A stretch of 64,000 nt of DNA. Source: UBA9926 sp913064795 (GTDB taxonomy: Bacteria; Pseudomonadota; Gammaproteobacteria; Pseudomonadales; Azotimanducaceae). Below the pieces are notes generated by a model. That model was not told the origin of the DNA. It did no database searches and saw only the letters and a list, made by a program, of their open reading frames with translations. Numbering within the stretch: the first letter of the stretch is position 1; each line of letters starts with the position of its first letter. Below are positions 53,873 to 63,256 of this stretch, piece by piece. Both the position numbers and the translations under genes were made by a program. The DNA lies in NCBI GenBank assembly GCA_045560765.1, contig JBJKZD010000009.1, positions 372,001-436,000 on the forward strand. The letters run 5' to 3'.

Positions 53873-54486
53873 TTCAGTCTCCAGATCGTGACGGCAAATT
53901 AAATTTCGGGAATATGACAGCCGTTTGAATGGGTATCGCAACTATTAGCCCCTCACTTTACATCATCTTGTCACACCGCAGTGATTAAGCCGACTGCGCG
54001 GGGAGATTTAAAATGACCGCGATCGTCGTCATTGATCTTGCATGACCAAGCGCTAGACCACTGCGGCACGAGAGTACAGCCTTCGGCTGATTCGCCGCGC
54101 TGATTTTAATATTAACGCCAGCGAAGAATCGCAGGCCAAGGCGCCGCACGTTGCCAATTTAAATGACCGAACGTTTTGGTAGAGATATATCCTCAAAGAG
54201 GAACTGAGGCCAAGGCACGGTGCCCAGTCGGTCAACAATAACGCTGGCCACCTGCGCCCTTTCGTCCTGATGGATCACCGCTTGAGCGACGACTTCTTAG
54301 TTAGGATTGACCCTCTGGGGAGGACGGTCTCCCTGTGACACGACCCAATATCGGAACATTCCAGAGAATGAAGGCTAGGTTCTTGACCCAGATCACACCG
54401 AAATTCGGGAAAATGGTCTGGATTCGCTATGCTAAACCCACGTTGTATCCCATCGATCAAAACCTTTAGTCCTGCGGAGCGTCCTC
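53873..54486. other. 610-bp gap between lipoprotein and FAH remnant
   Basis: No gene or RNA is supported. Open frames here are low quality. A small CAGCC-TTC-GGCTG hairpin at about 54077-54092 is the only structure noticed; it has no T-run. Confidence 0.45.
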
Positions 54487-54747
54487 ATGAAGTTAGTCAC
54501 CTTTTCAGAATCTTCACTGACTCGAGTCGGAATCCTCAATGAGCATGAAATTATTGACTTGAGCCAAGTCGCCCCCTCGTTGCCGAAAGACATGCTCAGC
54601 CTCCTGCAACTCGGCGACGCTGGCATGCAAGCGGCTGCTCAGCACATCAGTGCAGCGCCGCATTTTGGGTTAGCCAATGTCACCGTTGAGGCGCCGATTG
54701 CGCGCCCTCTAAACCCTTCGTTCAGTGACCCTTTAGCGAATTTTTGA
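54487..54747 (+). pseudogene. Truncated fumarylacetoacetate hydrolase family gene
   Basis: 86 codons corresponding to the N-terminal part of an FAH-family protein (MKLVTFSESSLTRVGIL...EIIDLSQVAPSLP, then VEAPIARP). The intact protein would be about 280-330 residues, with the catalytic core starting after PIxRPxKI...GLNY. Here that core is missing, and the frame ends shortly after ARPLNPSFSDPLANF at TGA 54745-54747. The missing core is not seen in the next 100 bases in any frame; another frame (54737-54817) reads a 26-codon, protein-like stretch of unknown source. GGAG 8 bases before the ATG shows that its translation signal is intact. Likely a deletion remnant of a once functional hydrolase/isomerase gene. 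Confidence 0.75.
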
Positions 54748-54860
54748 AGACCCCGAAATACACAACGCCGCATTGAGGGTCCATTTTAAGCAACGGGAAA
54801 AACCCCCAGAGTCATAATCAATGTCCTCGAGATGAGCTCGCCTTGTAGCCACTAAACCAT

Positions 54861-55751
54861 TCAAGCAAAAGGGTCTGTTCCGGTATCCATGAAGGGTTTA
54901 ATCCGTGCAGGCTCTGGGTTACGGCTGTCCTCATAGGGATACAAGGCCTTGCCGATAATTTTTTTAAGCTCGGGATACTTGTTCAAGAGTTGGGGGGACG
55001 TGCCCATTTCATAATTGTGCTGGGGCCGCATGTAACTACGCATATAATTTTGGACTAACGTCACTCTGAGCCCAGGGTTACTTCGCGGCATGGATGCATG
55101 CCAGGTCGCACCGTTCCAAAGCGCTAAAGAACCCGCTTTGCCGGTCAGGGGGACGCAGCGAAACGGTGTGTTTGTCGTGTCTGATTCGTGAGGCAGCGTC
55201 GCCCGACCATATCGGTGACTGCCGGGAACAAAGACAGTGGGGCCATCACCCTCATCCACATAATCCGTACAAAGCCACGACGCATTGCACATGTGTGCGA
55301 TTTGCCCGGCACCCGGCGGGATACCATGTGCATCACTGTGTAACCCGAGTCCCGGAGCGCCCTGCCCTTTGATGATCCAGGTTTGTCCAGAAAATACTGC
55401 GCTCTGGCCAAGCAGCCAACGAATCAGCGCAAGTTGCACGGGATTAATTGCAGCCTCGACGAAGACTTCGTCTTCTTCCAAAAGATCCCAACTGTTTTTG
55501 AAGGTTTTTCCAGGCGGCGGTGCCGATGTTTCATAGTCGCCAATGACCACATCATTACGGTGCTCGCAGGTTCTGATGATCGCGTTGCGCAAGCGCGTGA
55601 CAAACCTTGCATCCACGCCCAAGGTTTCTGGAGGGACCACGGTCATCCCATAAGCTTCTAACTCAACAACGTGCTTGTGTAGGCGGTATCGGTCAATCTC
55701 ATTGACCACGGCTTCAATGTTTGATTCGGGTGATTCAGCAGCGCTCTTCAT
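54861..55751 (-). CDS. Phytanoyl-CoA dioxygenase family protein (PhyH), short form
   Basis: 296-residue Fe(II)/2-oxoglutarate dioxygenase. Iron site His138/Asp140 in LGLHSDAHG, distal His218 in ATWHASMPRSNPGLRVTL (whose Arg binds 2-oxoglutarate). The GPTVFVPGSHRYGR segment is the family's usual mid-motif. Typical substrates are phytanoyl-CoA, branched acyl-CoA or small metabolites; none can be assigned. The gene is convergent with the FAH remnant and about 240 bp from the AttH-like gene on the same strand. Confidence 0.92.
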   Translation of the reverse strand: MKSAAESPESNIEAVVNEIDRYRLHKHVVELEAYGMTVVPPETLGVDARFVTRLRNAIIRTCEHRNDVVIGDYETSAPPPGKTFKNSWDLLEEDEVFVEAAINPVQLALIRWLLGQSAVFSGQTWIIKGQGAPGLGLHSDAHGIPPGAGQIAHMCNASWLCTDYVDEGDGPTVFVPGSHRYGRATLPHESDTTNTPFRCVPLTGKAGSLALWNGATWHASMPRSNPGLRVTLVQNYMRSYMRPQHNYEMGTSPQLLNKYPELKKIIGKALYPYEDSRNPEPARIKPFMDTGTDPFA

Positions 55752-55989
55752 GGGGTTGCTCCAGGCTTTAACGATTAGATTTTATGAACAAGGGTTTCTC
55801 AAAACAGCGCCACGCTCTAAACCTATCGACTAACCGATGCGAGATCAATAACGGCCTTTCGATGACCCTAGATTCAAGCCCGGGAGATTGAAAACCGTTG
55901 ATCTCTGCAAGCAACTCGACCCTTCAAAATCCAATGCACTCCGTTCTCAATCAGGGCCCTCGGCAATCGAGTCACGCGCCAATCCCCTA

Positions 55990-57183
55990 TTATTGCGCCC
56001 CCTCATACCCTGTGAGCTCCATGTAACCCCGCCCTAATCGATTCCCTTCCGGTCCAAGAATTTCCACTAGGCCTTCCCAATAACGAATCGATAGCTCCAC
56101 GGTTTGATCGTCGAGTAACGCTCGAATCAAAAATTCTTCCTCATCAATCATGAGGCTCCATTCAACTGGCCATCGAACCCCTAGCGCATCCTGATAGTAC
56201 CGGCGAGGCGTTAAAGAAAAATCTTCTGGCCCTAAGATGTCGACCCCGGGGTCACCCCTACCAATCACCGGCTGTCCATTCAAACGATCCGGATCCACCA
56301 ATAAACCATGATCATAGTCATCTCGCCTGCCGTCATGCCTTCTCAGCCGAAACACCATGATGCTGCGTTGATCGTCCAACTGCAGAGAAAACCAATCCCA
56401 ACCCGACAGTGATTGGTCAAGGACTGACGTGCTCCATTCACGGTCGAGCCAACCGAGACCTGTCACCGCAACCTCCTGGCCTCTCACTGTCAGTGTCCCC
56501 CTGATTTGCAATCCCGGGATCGAATAATAGTAGCTCGCCGAGCCAGGACCTTTCTCTGACAATCCGCGATTGCCCTGCAGGACAATAGGCCCTGTTTGTT
56601 GGATCTCTAGATCGACCCCAACGTGTGCTGATTCGCTGGCCAAAAGGGTAAGGTTTAAAGGCCCCAGTGCGTTACCTTGAAGGGTCCAATCCTCGATCAC
56701 CGCCTCAAACCGTGTTGCCGATGTGACGCCGGCCAACTCCGGATGTCCCCGCGCAAATCGCTCGGCCTCAAGATGCGCCCGGGACGCAACGTCGGTGACG
56801 GCTAAATGCCCCAGATACGCTTGACCCGAATGCCAGGGCCCCTCGCCTGTTGGGGCCGGCACCAGCGCCTGACGAAACTGGGTAAAGTGAAGGCCATACT
56901 CTCGGCCCTCATCGTCCTCAAGCGCCGCAGTCAAATACCACCACTCGCTGCGATATTGATTGTGAGGGCCGTGATCCAGCGGAAAAACAAAGTCTCTGGG
57001 CACCTCAGCACGGACAAAACCTGCGTGGTCCGGTTCTCCAAGCAGATTGTTCAGGCGCAGACCCGTCACCGCAGCAGCCGTTCGGGGTGCTTCCGGCTCG
57101 TAGAAACTGATCACAAGCCCAAGGATCACCACGATTAACAGTGCTGATACTTTGACCAACCCGCCTAAAGGTTTAGCGTCCAC
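55990..57183 (-). CDS. AttH/CrtC-type lipocalin-domain protein
   Basis: 397 residues. One membrane anchor near residues 10-28 (KVSALLIVVILGLVISFY), then two lipocalin-like domains of the carotenoid 1,2-hydratase/AttH family: FVFPLDHGPHNQYRSEWWYLT, GLHFTQFRQAL, and the later SYYYSIPGLQIRGTL and GLGWLDREWSTSVLDQSLSGWDWFSLQL are hallmarks. GTG 57183 is the start because AAGGAG lies 6 bases before it; it overlaps the permease gene's end by 11 bases. The gene forms one unit with the permease and ATPase, an arrangement I know from attEFGH-like clusters. Likely periplasmic, facing the substrate of the transporter. Exact chemistry unknown. Confidence 0.9.
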   Translation of the reverse strand: MDAKPLGGLVKVSALLIVVILGLVISFYEPEAPRTAAAVTGLRLNNLLGEPDHAGFVRAEVPRDFVFPLDHGPHNQYRSEWWYLTAALEDDEGREYGLHFTQFRQALVPAPTGEGPWHSGQAYLGHLAVTDVASRAHLEAERFARGHPELAGVTSATRFEAVIEDWTLQGNALGPLNLTLLASESAHVGVDLEIQQTGPIVLQGNRGLSEKGPGSASYYYSIPGLQIRGTLTVRGQEVAVTGLGWLDREWSTSVLDQSLSGWDWFSLQLDDQRSIMVFRLRRHDGRRDDYDHGLLVDPDRLNGQPVIGRGDPGVDILGPEDFSLTPRRYYQDALGVRWPVEWSLMIDEEEFLIRALLDDQTVELSIRYWEGLVEILGPEGNRLGRGYMELTGYEGAQ

Positions 57184-59494
57184 CAAAGGCTCCTTCTTCG
57201 CGATCTCCAACCTGCAACGCGCCGGCAATGATTGCTGCCAGCATTCCCCAGACACAGGGCCACAAAATCGCACCTGCCGAAAGTTGTAATTCGATGGTCC
57301 AGCCAAACGCTCTCGGATTGATCACCGCACAAAGTACCCAGCCAAACATCACTCCCAAGGGCAACGCAACGATCATCGCGACAACCCCCAAACCGCTCCC
57401 CAAAGCTGCATTCATGACATTTTGTTCGAGCCGGTTCACCCCTAGGGTGTCGAGCAACTGCCGACCGGTCTGCCGATTGAGGCGCAAGGTCGTAACCGCA
57501 ATATAGATACTGATCGCTGCCACCATGAGTGCAATACTGATCAGAACGGTGGTTATCCCAAAAGTCTGATCAAAAACCTTAAGGGCTATTCGCCGGATAT
57601 CGGTCTGCAACCGCAGTTCTAGCCCGGGTAGCGACGTCCTCAGGGCGCCGGCGAGTCTCTGGGGATGACTGCTTTGAAACGCAACCGAATCCGCCGAAAG
57701 TACAGGGCTCAGCACTTTTGCGATTGAATTCGCGTCGTCAACAATGAGTCTGGGCTTGAGGTCGCCAAAGGCCGAAAAAACTCCTGCAACTCTGACCGTT
57801 TTGCCGGCCACCGTTAGCGTGTCTCCAGTGGATCGCCCAAGGGCACGGGCGGCTTGCTCGCTGAGTAGGGCCTCGTCACGGTCAAGTCTCTGATCATGGC
57901 CATATCGAGTCGATTCGAAAGCGTCCATTCGTGTGACGCTCAATTCCATGAGCCGTCCGTCAACACGAATCTCGGTGCTTGAATAAACCTGGACTCTGCT
58001 GGCCGCCGAAGTTAATTCAGATCCTGCAATCAACTGGCTGAGCATGCCCGCATCGCCCTCAGCAATCACATCGTACTTAAGCCGATGATCAAGCATCTGA
58101 CTAAAATCAAGCCTGAAGCTATCTACCATCAAGCCCACGCCAATGGCGGTCGCGATTGCCAGAGATAATCCTGCAAGAGACACGCTCAACTCCTCTGGAT
58201 GCCAGAGTGCCTCTCTAAGACCCACCCTCAGTAAGTAAGATCCGCCAATCCTAGACGACCATCGCTTTAATCGAATCAACAGCGGTTTCATTAGTTGAGC
58301 AGCTGCCAAACTGAGCACCGCAATCGCGAAGAACCCTCCAGCAAGGCCGGTCTCAGGATCCACGATGCAGACCGTCGCGCAGATTACCAAGAAAATCGTG
58401 GTCAGGAACGGCACCAGGGTATCAGGTGCACCGCGCTGAGACCTTTGAAACGCCCAGAGGCCTCCGAACAAACAGACCACCCACGCGGACCCGAAGGCTT
58501 TGACAATCACCCAAGCATTGAGGTCTAGCTGGACGGACTGATCAGGGACGGTCATCGCCAACAGCCAAGCGGCCAACCACCAGCCAGCCAGCAAACCCAG
58601 TCCTGCAGCAAAGGTTGCAATCAAACCAATCGAGCCCAAGAAGTAGGTCCGCAGGCTTTGCCATTCAACGCCCAACCCATGCAGCCGATCAAAAACCGGC
58701 CAGAGACGCCGTAGCCAAGAGACCGCAACTTGGTAAATTAGCAGCCACGCCACCAACAGCGCCAACATACCTAAAGCCGCTATATTAAAGAGGATGGACT
58801 TCCCAAATGCGCGTGCTGGGTATTGTTCAGCCATATTGACGAGCTGCCAGTCTGGCCCGACATTCAGATTGGGTTTAGACGTCGGAAAACCTGCCCCGAA
58901 GCCCGGAAGGAGCTGCTCAGCAAATTCCACGCTTTCATCAAAGGAATGAGTCATCACCAGTCCAATATAGGAAAGCTGGTGAGCGGGCCAACCCAGCAAG
59001 TCATGAGCGACCGAGATGTCTGCAAGCAATGTGCCTTCGGGCGCCTCAATGAGGCCGTTCACGGGCAAAGAAAGCCGGCCGTTTAAAGAAGGGTCAACCC
59101 AAGCGCCATCGAGGGCAAATTGGTTCGACGAGGCTTGGCCCCGGGCACTGGGCGCTTGCGCCAAAAGGTCAACACCGAGTACTCGAACACTCAATCCCTC
59201 GAGTTCAGCGGTTTCATCGACCACAGGTGATAACTCATCGACTTCTGGCAGCGCCCCGGATCGCCATAATCGGCGGAGCGCAAAGTAGTCCTTCGCATTG
59301 AGGTCATCGCGGTGCAAGTAATAGCTGTAGCCAGCGAGACTGCTTGGGACTAATCCATCGAGTCGGCTCGAGATGCTTGCGCTGACGAGGTGCACACTGA
59401 CGATCGATGCAACGCCGAGCGCCATTCCAATGAGGGCCATCCCCGTTGACCAAGGCGTTCGTGCCAGAAAACGTAGTAGCGCGAGTGGGATCAT
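57173..59494 (-). CDS. FtsX-like ABC transporter permease
   Basis: Large MacB/LolE-type permease of 773 residues. N-terminal helix (ALIGMALGVASIVSVHLVSA), large periplasmic domain at about 30-220, then four helices, a central gap with two more helices (about 360-400), a second periplasmic domain at about 430-640, and four C-terminal helices. The duplicated architecture (two FtsX domains) is seen in LolCE- or attachment-type permeases. ATG 59494 overlaps the ATPase stop by one base (TGATG). The AttH-like gene follows with an 11-base overlap. Probably exports or extracts a lipid or lipoprotein-like compound; the substrate is not known. Confidence 0.92.
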   Translation of the reverse strand: MIPLALLRFLARTPWSTGMALIGMALGVASIVSVHLVSASISSRLDGLVPSSLAGYSYYLHRDDLNAKDYFALRRLWRSGALPEVDELSPVVDETAELEGLSVRVLGVDLLAQAPSARGQASSNQFALDGAWVDPSLNGRLSLPVNGLIEAPEGTLLADISVAHDLLGWPAHQLSYIGLVMTHSFDESVEFAEQLLPGFGAGFPTSKPNLNVGPDWQLVNMAEQYPARAFGKSILFNIAALGMLALLVAWLLIYQVAVSWLRRLWPVFDRLHGLGVEWQSLRTYFLGSIGLIATFAAGLGLLAGWWLAAWLLAMTVPDQSVQLDLNAWVIVKAFGSAWVVCLFGGLWAFQRSQRGAPDTLVPFLTTIFLVICATVCIVDPETGLAGGFFAIAVLSLAAAQLMKPLLIRLKRWSSRIGGSYLLRVGLREALWHPEELSVSLAGLSLAIATAIGVGLMVDSFRLDFSQMLDHRLKYDVIAEGDAGMLSQLIAGSELTSAASRVQVYSSTEIRVDGRLMELSVTRMDAFESTRYGHDQRLDRDEALLSEQAARALGRSTGDTLTVAGKTVRVAGVFSAFGDLKPRLIVDDANSIAKVLSPVLSADSVAFQSSHPQRLAGALRTSLPGLELRLQTDIRRIALKVFDQTFGITTVLISIALMVAAISIYIAVTTLRLNRQTGRQLLDTLGVNRLEQNVMNAALGSGLGVVAMIVALPLGVMFGWVLCAVINPRAFGWTIELQLSAGAILWPCVWGMLAAIIAGALQVGDREEGAFGGR

Positions 59495-60189
59495 CAAGGG
59501 GCGGATCTGGAGGATGACCGAGCATCCAAATGCAGCTGGGTATCCGCCATCCCCGCCACCTCATTGCTGTGGGTGGCCAGTACCAGGGTGATGTTTTGAT
59601 CCCGACAACTCGCAAAAAGAAGGTCCGACACCTGAGCTGAATTTTCTGCATCAAGATTGCCTGTGGGCTCATCCGCCAATAATAAAGGCGGTTTGAGCAG
59701 AACCGCACGAGCCACCGCCACCCGTTGTTGCTCTCCTCCGGAAAGGGCCTCTGGAAAATCATGGAACCGGTCCGACAAACCAAAATCCCTGAGCAGTGCC
59801 TCTGCCTGGGCCTCAAGCTCGGGCCGCCGGTTTAACCGGGCAGGCAACCGAACGTTTTCTAACACCGTTAACGTCGGCACAAGGTTAAAGAATTGGAAAA
59901 CGTAACCGATGTGCTGTCTGCGAAGCGCGGTCCGAGCACGCTCACTGGCTGCGCGATAAGAAAAGGTTGCGTCTTTAAGCTGAAGGGTAATGTCGCCATT
60001 ATCAAGCTCGAGCAGCCCGGCCAACAAGTTCAACAAGGTTGATTTCCCTGAACCGCTCGGCCCGGTGACCGAGAGCGATTCACCCGCCGCAACGCTGAGG
60101 GAGAGATCACGGAGGGCCTCAATCTGACGACCGCCATCTTGATAATGTTTACTGATATTGCTGATGGTCAGCGCCGAGGAATGGCTCAT
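59494..60189 (-). CDS. ABC transporter ATP-binding protein (LolD-like)
   Basis: 231-residue ATPase of the MacB/LolD type. Walker A GPSGSGKS at 43-50, Q-loop YVFQFFNLVPTLTV near 96-110, signature LSGGEQQRVAVARA at 149-162, Walker B LLLADEPTGNLD at 168-179 and H-switch His near 210 (LATHS). The EPTGNLD and FFNLVPTL forms are typical of this group. First gene of a three-gene operon with permease and AttH-like protein, the stop sharing one base with the next start. Together they form a Lol- or MacB-type transporter rather than an importer, since no binding-protein gene is present. Confidence 0.95.
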   Translation of the reverse strand: MSHSSALTISNISKHYQDGGRQIEALRDLSLSVAAGESLSVTGPSGSGKSTLLNLLAGLLELDNGDITLQLKDATFSYRAASERARTALRRQHIGYVFQFFNLVPTLTVLENVRLPARLNRRPELEAQAEALLRDFGLSDRFHDFPEALSGGEQQRVAVARAVLLKPPLLLADEPTGNLDAENSAQVSDLLFASCRDQNITLVLATHSNEVAGMADTQLHLDARSSSRSAP

Positions 60190-60631
60190 GAGAGGATATC
60201 ACTGTTTAGGCAAGAACAAAGGCCAGAGTAAATCAGTACGGCGTTAAGAAATAGAGGGTTTAATTAGTCTGGATCTGTTGTTTGAGAAGATTGGCGGCTT
60301 TGCGAGCAGAAGCGCCGCCTTTTGAGCGAATGCACGACACTCATCACCAACACGAGCACCTGGACGACCTTGCGCTAGTAGAGCCAAAGCAACACAGACC
60401 CATGGGATCAATCGATTCCTATGAACTTTGATCTAAATGACGGGCGGCTCACTACTTTTAACCTCGGGATCGCCTACTCAGACGATTCCTCGTCACTTCG
60501 AGGCTTCAACATGGATCGTTTTACGAAACCATCCCAGCCCGTTTGCTTAAAGTTGAACAGCTTATTTGCCATGCTGGCCATCACCGTGGCCCTCAGCTCT
60601 AACAGGCGCTGTTGCAATTCTGTTCGCCGGG
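60190..60631. other. 440-bp gap upstream of the ABC operon
   Basis: Region upstream of the ABC operon and past the end of the molybdopterin gene. No gene is supported; open frames here run into the molybdopterin gene and are shadows. A GGCGGC/GCCGCC inverted repeat at 60293-60319 is followed by TTTT, but it faces no plus-strand gene. No promoter is clear. Confidence 0.45.
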
Positions 60632-62836
60632 TCACGACGCTGCAGCGGGGGTATCACCCTCCAACTCGGCGGGCTTTTCTACCTTGATGATCCGGCCCGG
60701 GTACCCTTTAAAATGTGGGATACCCTGCTCGTGATCAAGAAATTCATCGTTATCAGAGCACAGCACGGCATCACTCGAAAGAAACGCGCCAGCGAGTTCC
60801 ACCTTGCCTCGCAGCTCTGGGTACCACCAGCCATGGGGCACACGGAGGTGGCCCTGCTTCATACTGGCTTGCACCGCCAATTGCGCAGTGACTTCCCCAT
60901 GGGCGGTCTGGATTTTCACCCAGTCACCCTCGGAGAGGGACTCTTTTTCAGCATCTTCGGGATGGATGAAAATACTAGGCAGCGGGCAGCGATTTCGCAA
61001 TTCCGGGATATTACGTTGGCCCGTTTGGAAAAAAGGATCCTCCCGTACGCCTGAGAACACCGCGTAGGGGTATTGCTCTGAGAGCGCAGGCCCCTCTCGG
61101 TAATACGGCAAAGGGTCAAAGCCCAAATCCTCCAAAACCGAAGAGGATAATTCGACTTTACCGGATGGAGTCGCGAACCCTTTTTTTCGATATTTGCGGT
61201 ATTCCGGCGTCTGCATTTCCATAAAACCAGCCGCTTCAAAGTCAGCGAAAGTCCGGCCCGATCGAGATAACCGGTGATCGAGAAGGTCCTCTAATGTGTC
61301 CCACGGAAAGCGATTACCAAAACCAAACAGATGAGCCAGATCGTGCCAGAACTGGAACGTACTCGTTGCGCCCTCAGGCGGCTCAACAACTTTTTGGGAC
61401 AACGACAACCTCGTCGTCCAACTCCAACCATCAGCAATATGATTGCGTTCCGTAAAGACATCCCCAGGTAGCACATAATCAGCCAACATCGCTGTTGGCG
61501 TCATAAAGATCTCGTGCGCCACGATCAAATCTTGGTTCATCATCGCCTTCAAAATTTGGTGCTGATTGGGGTAGCTCATCAGCGCATTGTTCCCCAGCAC
61601 AAAAAACGCTTTCACCGGGTAGGGATCGCCGCTTGCCATGGCTCGAAAAACGTTTGATGGGTTGGCCATATGGCAGCCCATCACAATATCGGCATAAGGA
61701 TACCCCCAAACCCGCTCGGTTGGATCTTTGAGCATCTCAGCTGCCCGATAGGTATAGGCAGGGTGGTCATCAAAGCCCAGTTGCTTGGCTTTTTGCTCCA
61801 TCGGCAATTCTTCGTGCAAAGCAATTTCTGATTCCGGAATATAACTCTGGTTGAACCCGCCCAATGACTCACCCCCGACCACGTCAAGATTGCCCGTCAC
61901 AGCCCGCAGGATAGAGTGCAGCCGAATCGCAGAGGTTGACGAAATCTGCATGTCAGTAATTGGCGTCCAGGGAATGATCGCGCCATCTGCCTTGGCATAC
62001 ATTCTGGCGGCCTCGGCAATCAGCTCGCGATCAACACCGGTGATCTCTTCAACACGCTCCAATGGATATTCATCAACCCGGGCTTTGAGCTCCTCAAACC
62101 CAACACACCAATCACGTACAAAGGTCTCGTCATACAACTGTTCGTCAAAAATCACTTTCAGCCAACCCAGACACATCGCGGCATCCGTGCCTGCCCGCAA
62201 CCGGAGATGCAAATCGCTGTCCTCGGCCTGGTCCGATACCCTCGGGTCTAAGACAATAATTTTAGCGCCGCGCTTCCGGGCTGCATTGAGCTGATTAAAA
62301 ATCGGCGTCCAAGAGTGCTTTCTTGGGTTGTGGCCAAACAACACGATGCAATTGGCATTTCCGAAATCGCCCATCGGAAACCAACCATACGTCAGCTTAT
62401 TGACCGCAGCGGTATTGCCCGCACACAGAGAGACCCCGCTGATCCAATTGGGAGACCCCAATAAATTCATAAACCGGCGATCTGTGGCATGGGTCGTCTG
62501 GGTGTTCCAGCCTGATGTTGAGACTGCAAGGCTTTCTGGGCCATATTCGGCAACGACTTTTTTGAGCCGCTCAGCAATTTCCGTCATGGCCTGCTCGTAG
62601 GAAATCTCTTCCCACTTGTCCTCACCGCGCTCGCCAACCCGCTTCAAGGGCTTTCGAAGACGATCTGGGTGATTGTGAATACTCGGCGCAGCAACCCCTT
62701 TAAAGCATATGTTGTTTGCAAGCATCGGATTATCATGCGCGATCACGCGCTTGACCTTGCCATCTTCAGCCTCAGTACGAAGTTGACAGCCGATATCACA
62801 AATCGTGCACACCGAATATTTTGTTTCACCACTCAT
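60632..62836 (-). CDS. Molybdopterin-dependent oxidoreductase (DMSO reductase family), [4Fe-4S]
   Basis: 734-residue catalytic subunit, cytoplasmic as no Tat signal is seen. N-terminal iron-sulfur site YSVCTICDIGC...NNICFKG (four Cys: CxxCxxxC, then Cys about 40 residues on). The molybdenum ligand is probably Cys in VSLCAGNTAA near 140, so the Mo site is Cys, not Sec. Later motifs GDFGNANCIVLFGHNPRKHSW, GTDAAMCLGWLKVI, and the C-terminal molybdopterin-dinucleotide domain (GDWVKIQTAHGEV, VPHGWWYPE) are normal. ATG 62836 has AAGG 5 bases upstream. Substrate not known (related to formate dehydrogenase/assimilatory nitrate reductase type). No partner subunit is next to it, so the electron partner is separate. 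Confidence 0.92.
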   Translation of the reverse strand: MSGETKYSVCTICDIGCQLRTEAEDGKVKRVIAHDNPMLANNICFKGVAAPSIHNHPDRLRKPLKRVGERGEDKWEEISYEQAMTEIAERLKKVVAEYGPESLAVSTSGWNTQTTHATDRRFMNLLGSPNWISGVSLCAGNTAAVNKLTYGWFPMGDFGNANCIVLFGHNPRKHSWTPIFNQLNAARKRGAKIIVLDPRVSDQAEDSDLHLRLRAGTDAAMCLGWLKVIFDEQLYDETFVRDWCVGFEELKARVDEYPLERVEEITGVDRELIAEAARMYAKADGAIIPWTPITDMQISSTSAIRLHSILRAVTGNLDVVGGESLGGFNQSYIPESEIALHEELPMEQKAKQLGFDDHPAYTYRAAEMLKDPTERVWGYPYADIVMGCHMANPSNVFRAMASGDPYPVKAFFVLGNNALMSYPNQHQILKAMMNQDLIVAHEIFMTPTAMLADYVLPGDVFTERNHIADGWSWTTRLSLSQKVVEPPEGATSTFQFWHDLAHLFGFGNRFPWDTLEDLLDHRLSRSGRTFADFEAAGFMEMQTPEYRKYRKKGFATPSGKVELSSSVLEDLGFDPLPYYREGPALSEQYPYAVFSGVREDPFFQTGQRNIPELRNRCPLPSIFIHPEDAEKESLSEGDWVKIQTAHGEVTAQLAVQASMKQGHLRVPHGWWYPELRGKVELAGAFLSSDAVLCSDNDEFLDHEQGIPHFKGYPGRIIKVEKPAELEGDTPAAAS

Positions 62837-62844
62837 AAACACCT

Positions 62845-62953
62845 TCCCTATGGCTTCTGACCTTCTTTGCTTCTTTTCCCGCTAAGCTTCTGACCTTCTA
62901 TGCCTCTGAACTTCTTTGCTGCTGCCCTTCCTTGCTTCTGACTTTATTTCTTC
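62845..62953. repeat. Degenerate 16-bp pyrimidine-rich tandem repeat
   Basis: Units built on gcttctgaccttcttt: gcttctgaccttcttt, then a longer unit ending gctaagcttctga, then ccttctatgcctctga, acttctttgctgctg and cccttccttgcttctga. All lie directly upstream of the molybdopterin oxidoreductase gene. The minus strand is purine-rich, so the transcript leader may be a repeated AGAAG-type sequence. Confidence 0.7.
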
Positions 62954-63256
62954 GTTTGCAAGAGCAGGTTGCTAGCTCTTTAACACCTAAAATGATGGCG
63001 TTTTCAGCAGGGTGACAGAGTAACAAGGCACTTTCAACCAAGCGGTCGGCGTGGGTAGGCTCCAAACTCCCGACTAAGCCGCCCAACGCATTACTTCAGT
63101 CGACCTAGCATCACCTGCCCCCCAGAACGTGGCTCAGCTTAAAGCGGCCTGCTCCACCTACACACAACCAGTAATCCGTTCGACCAGGCAGCCCTTACTC
63201 CCCAGTCGCTGTTTATTCCAGTACACTACCGCCAGATTCACAGAGATGGAAACCCC

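Noticed and set aside
60293..60323. Terminator-like inverted repeat followed by TTTT
   Set aside because: It faces right with no plus-strand gene ending before it, and the minus-strand side lacks a T-run.
60632..60661. Selenocysteine read-through at the end of the molybdopterin oxidoreductase
   Set aside because: After the TGA the frame stops again 10 codons later and the protein's C-terminus is already complete.
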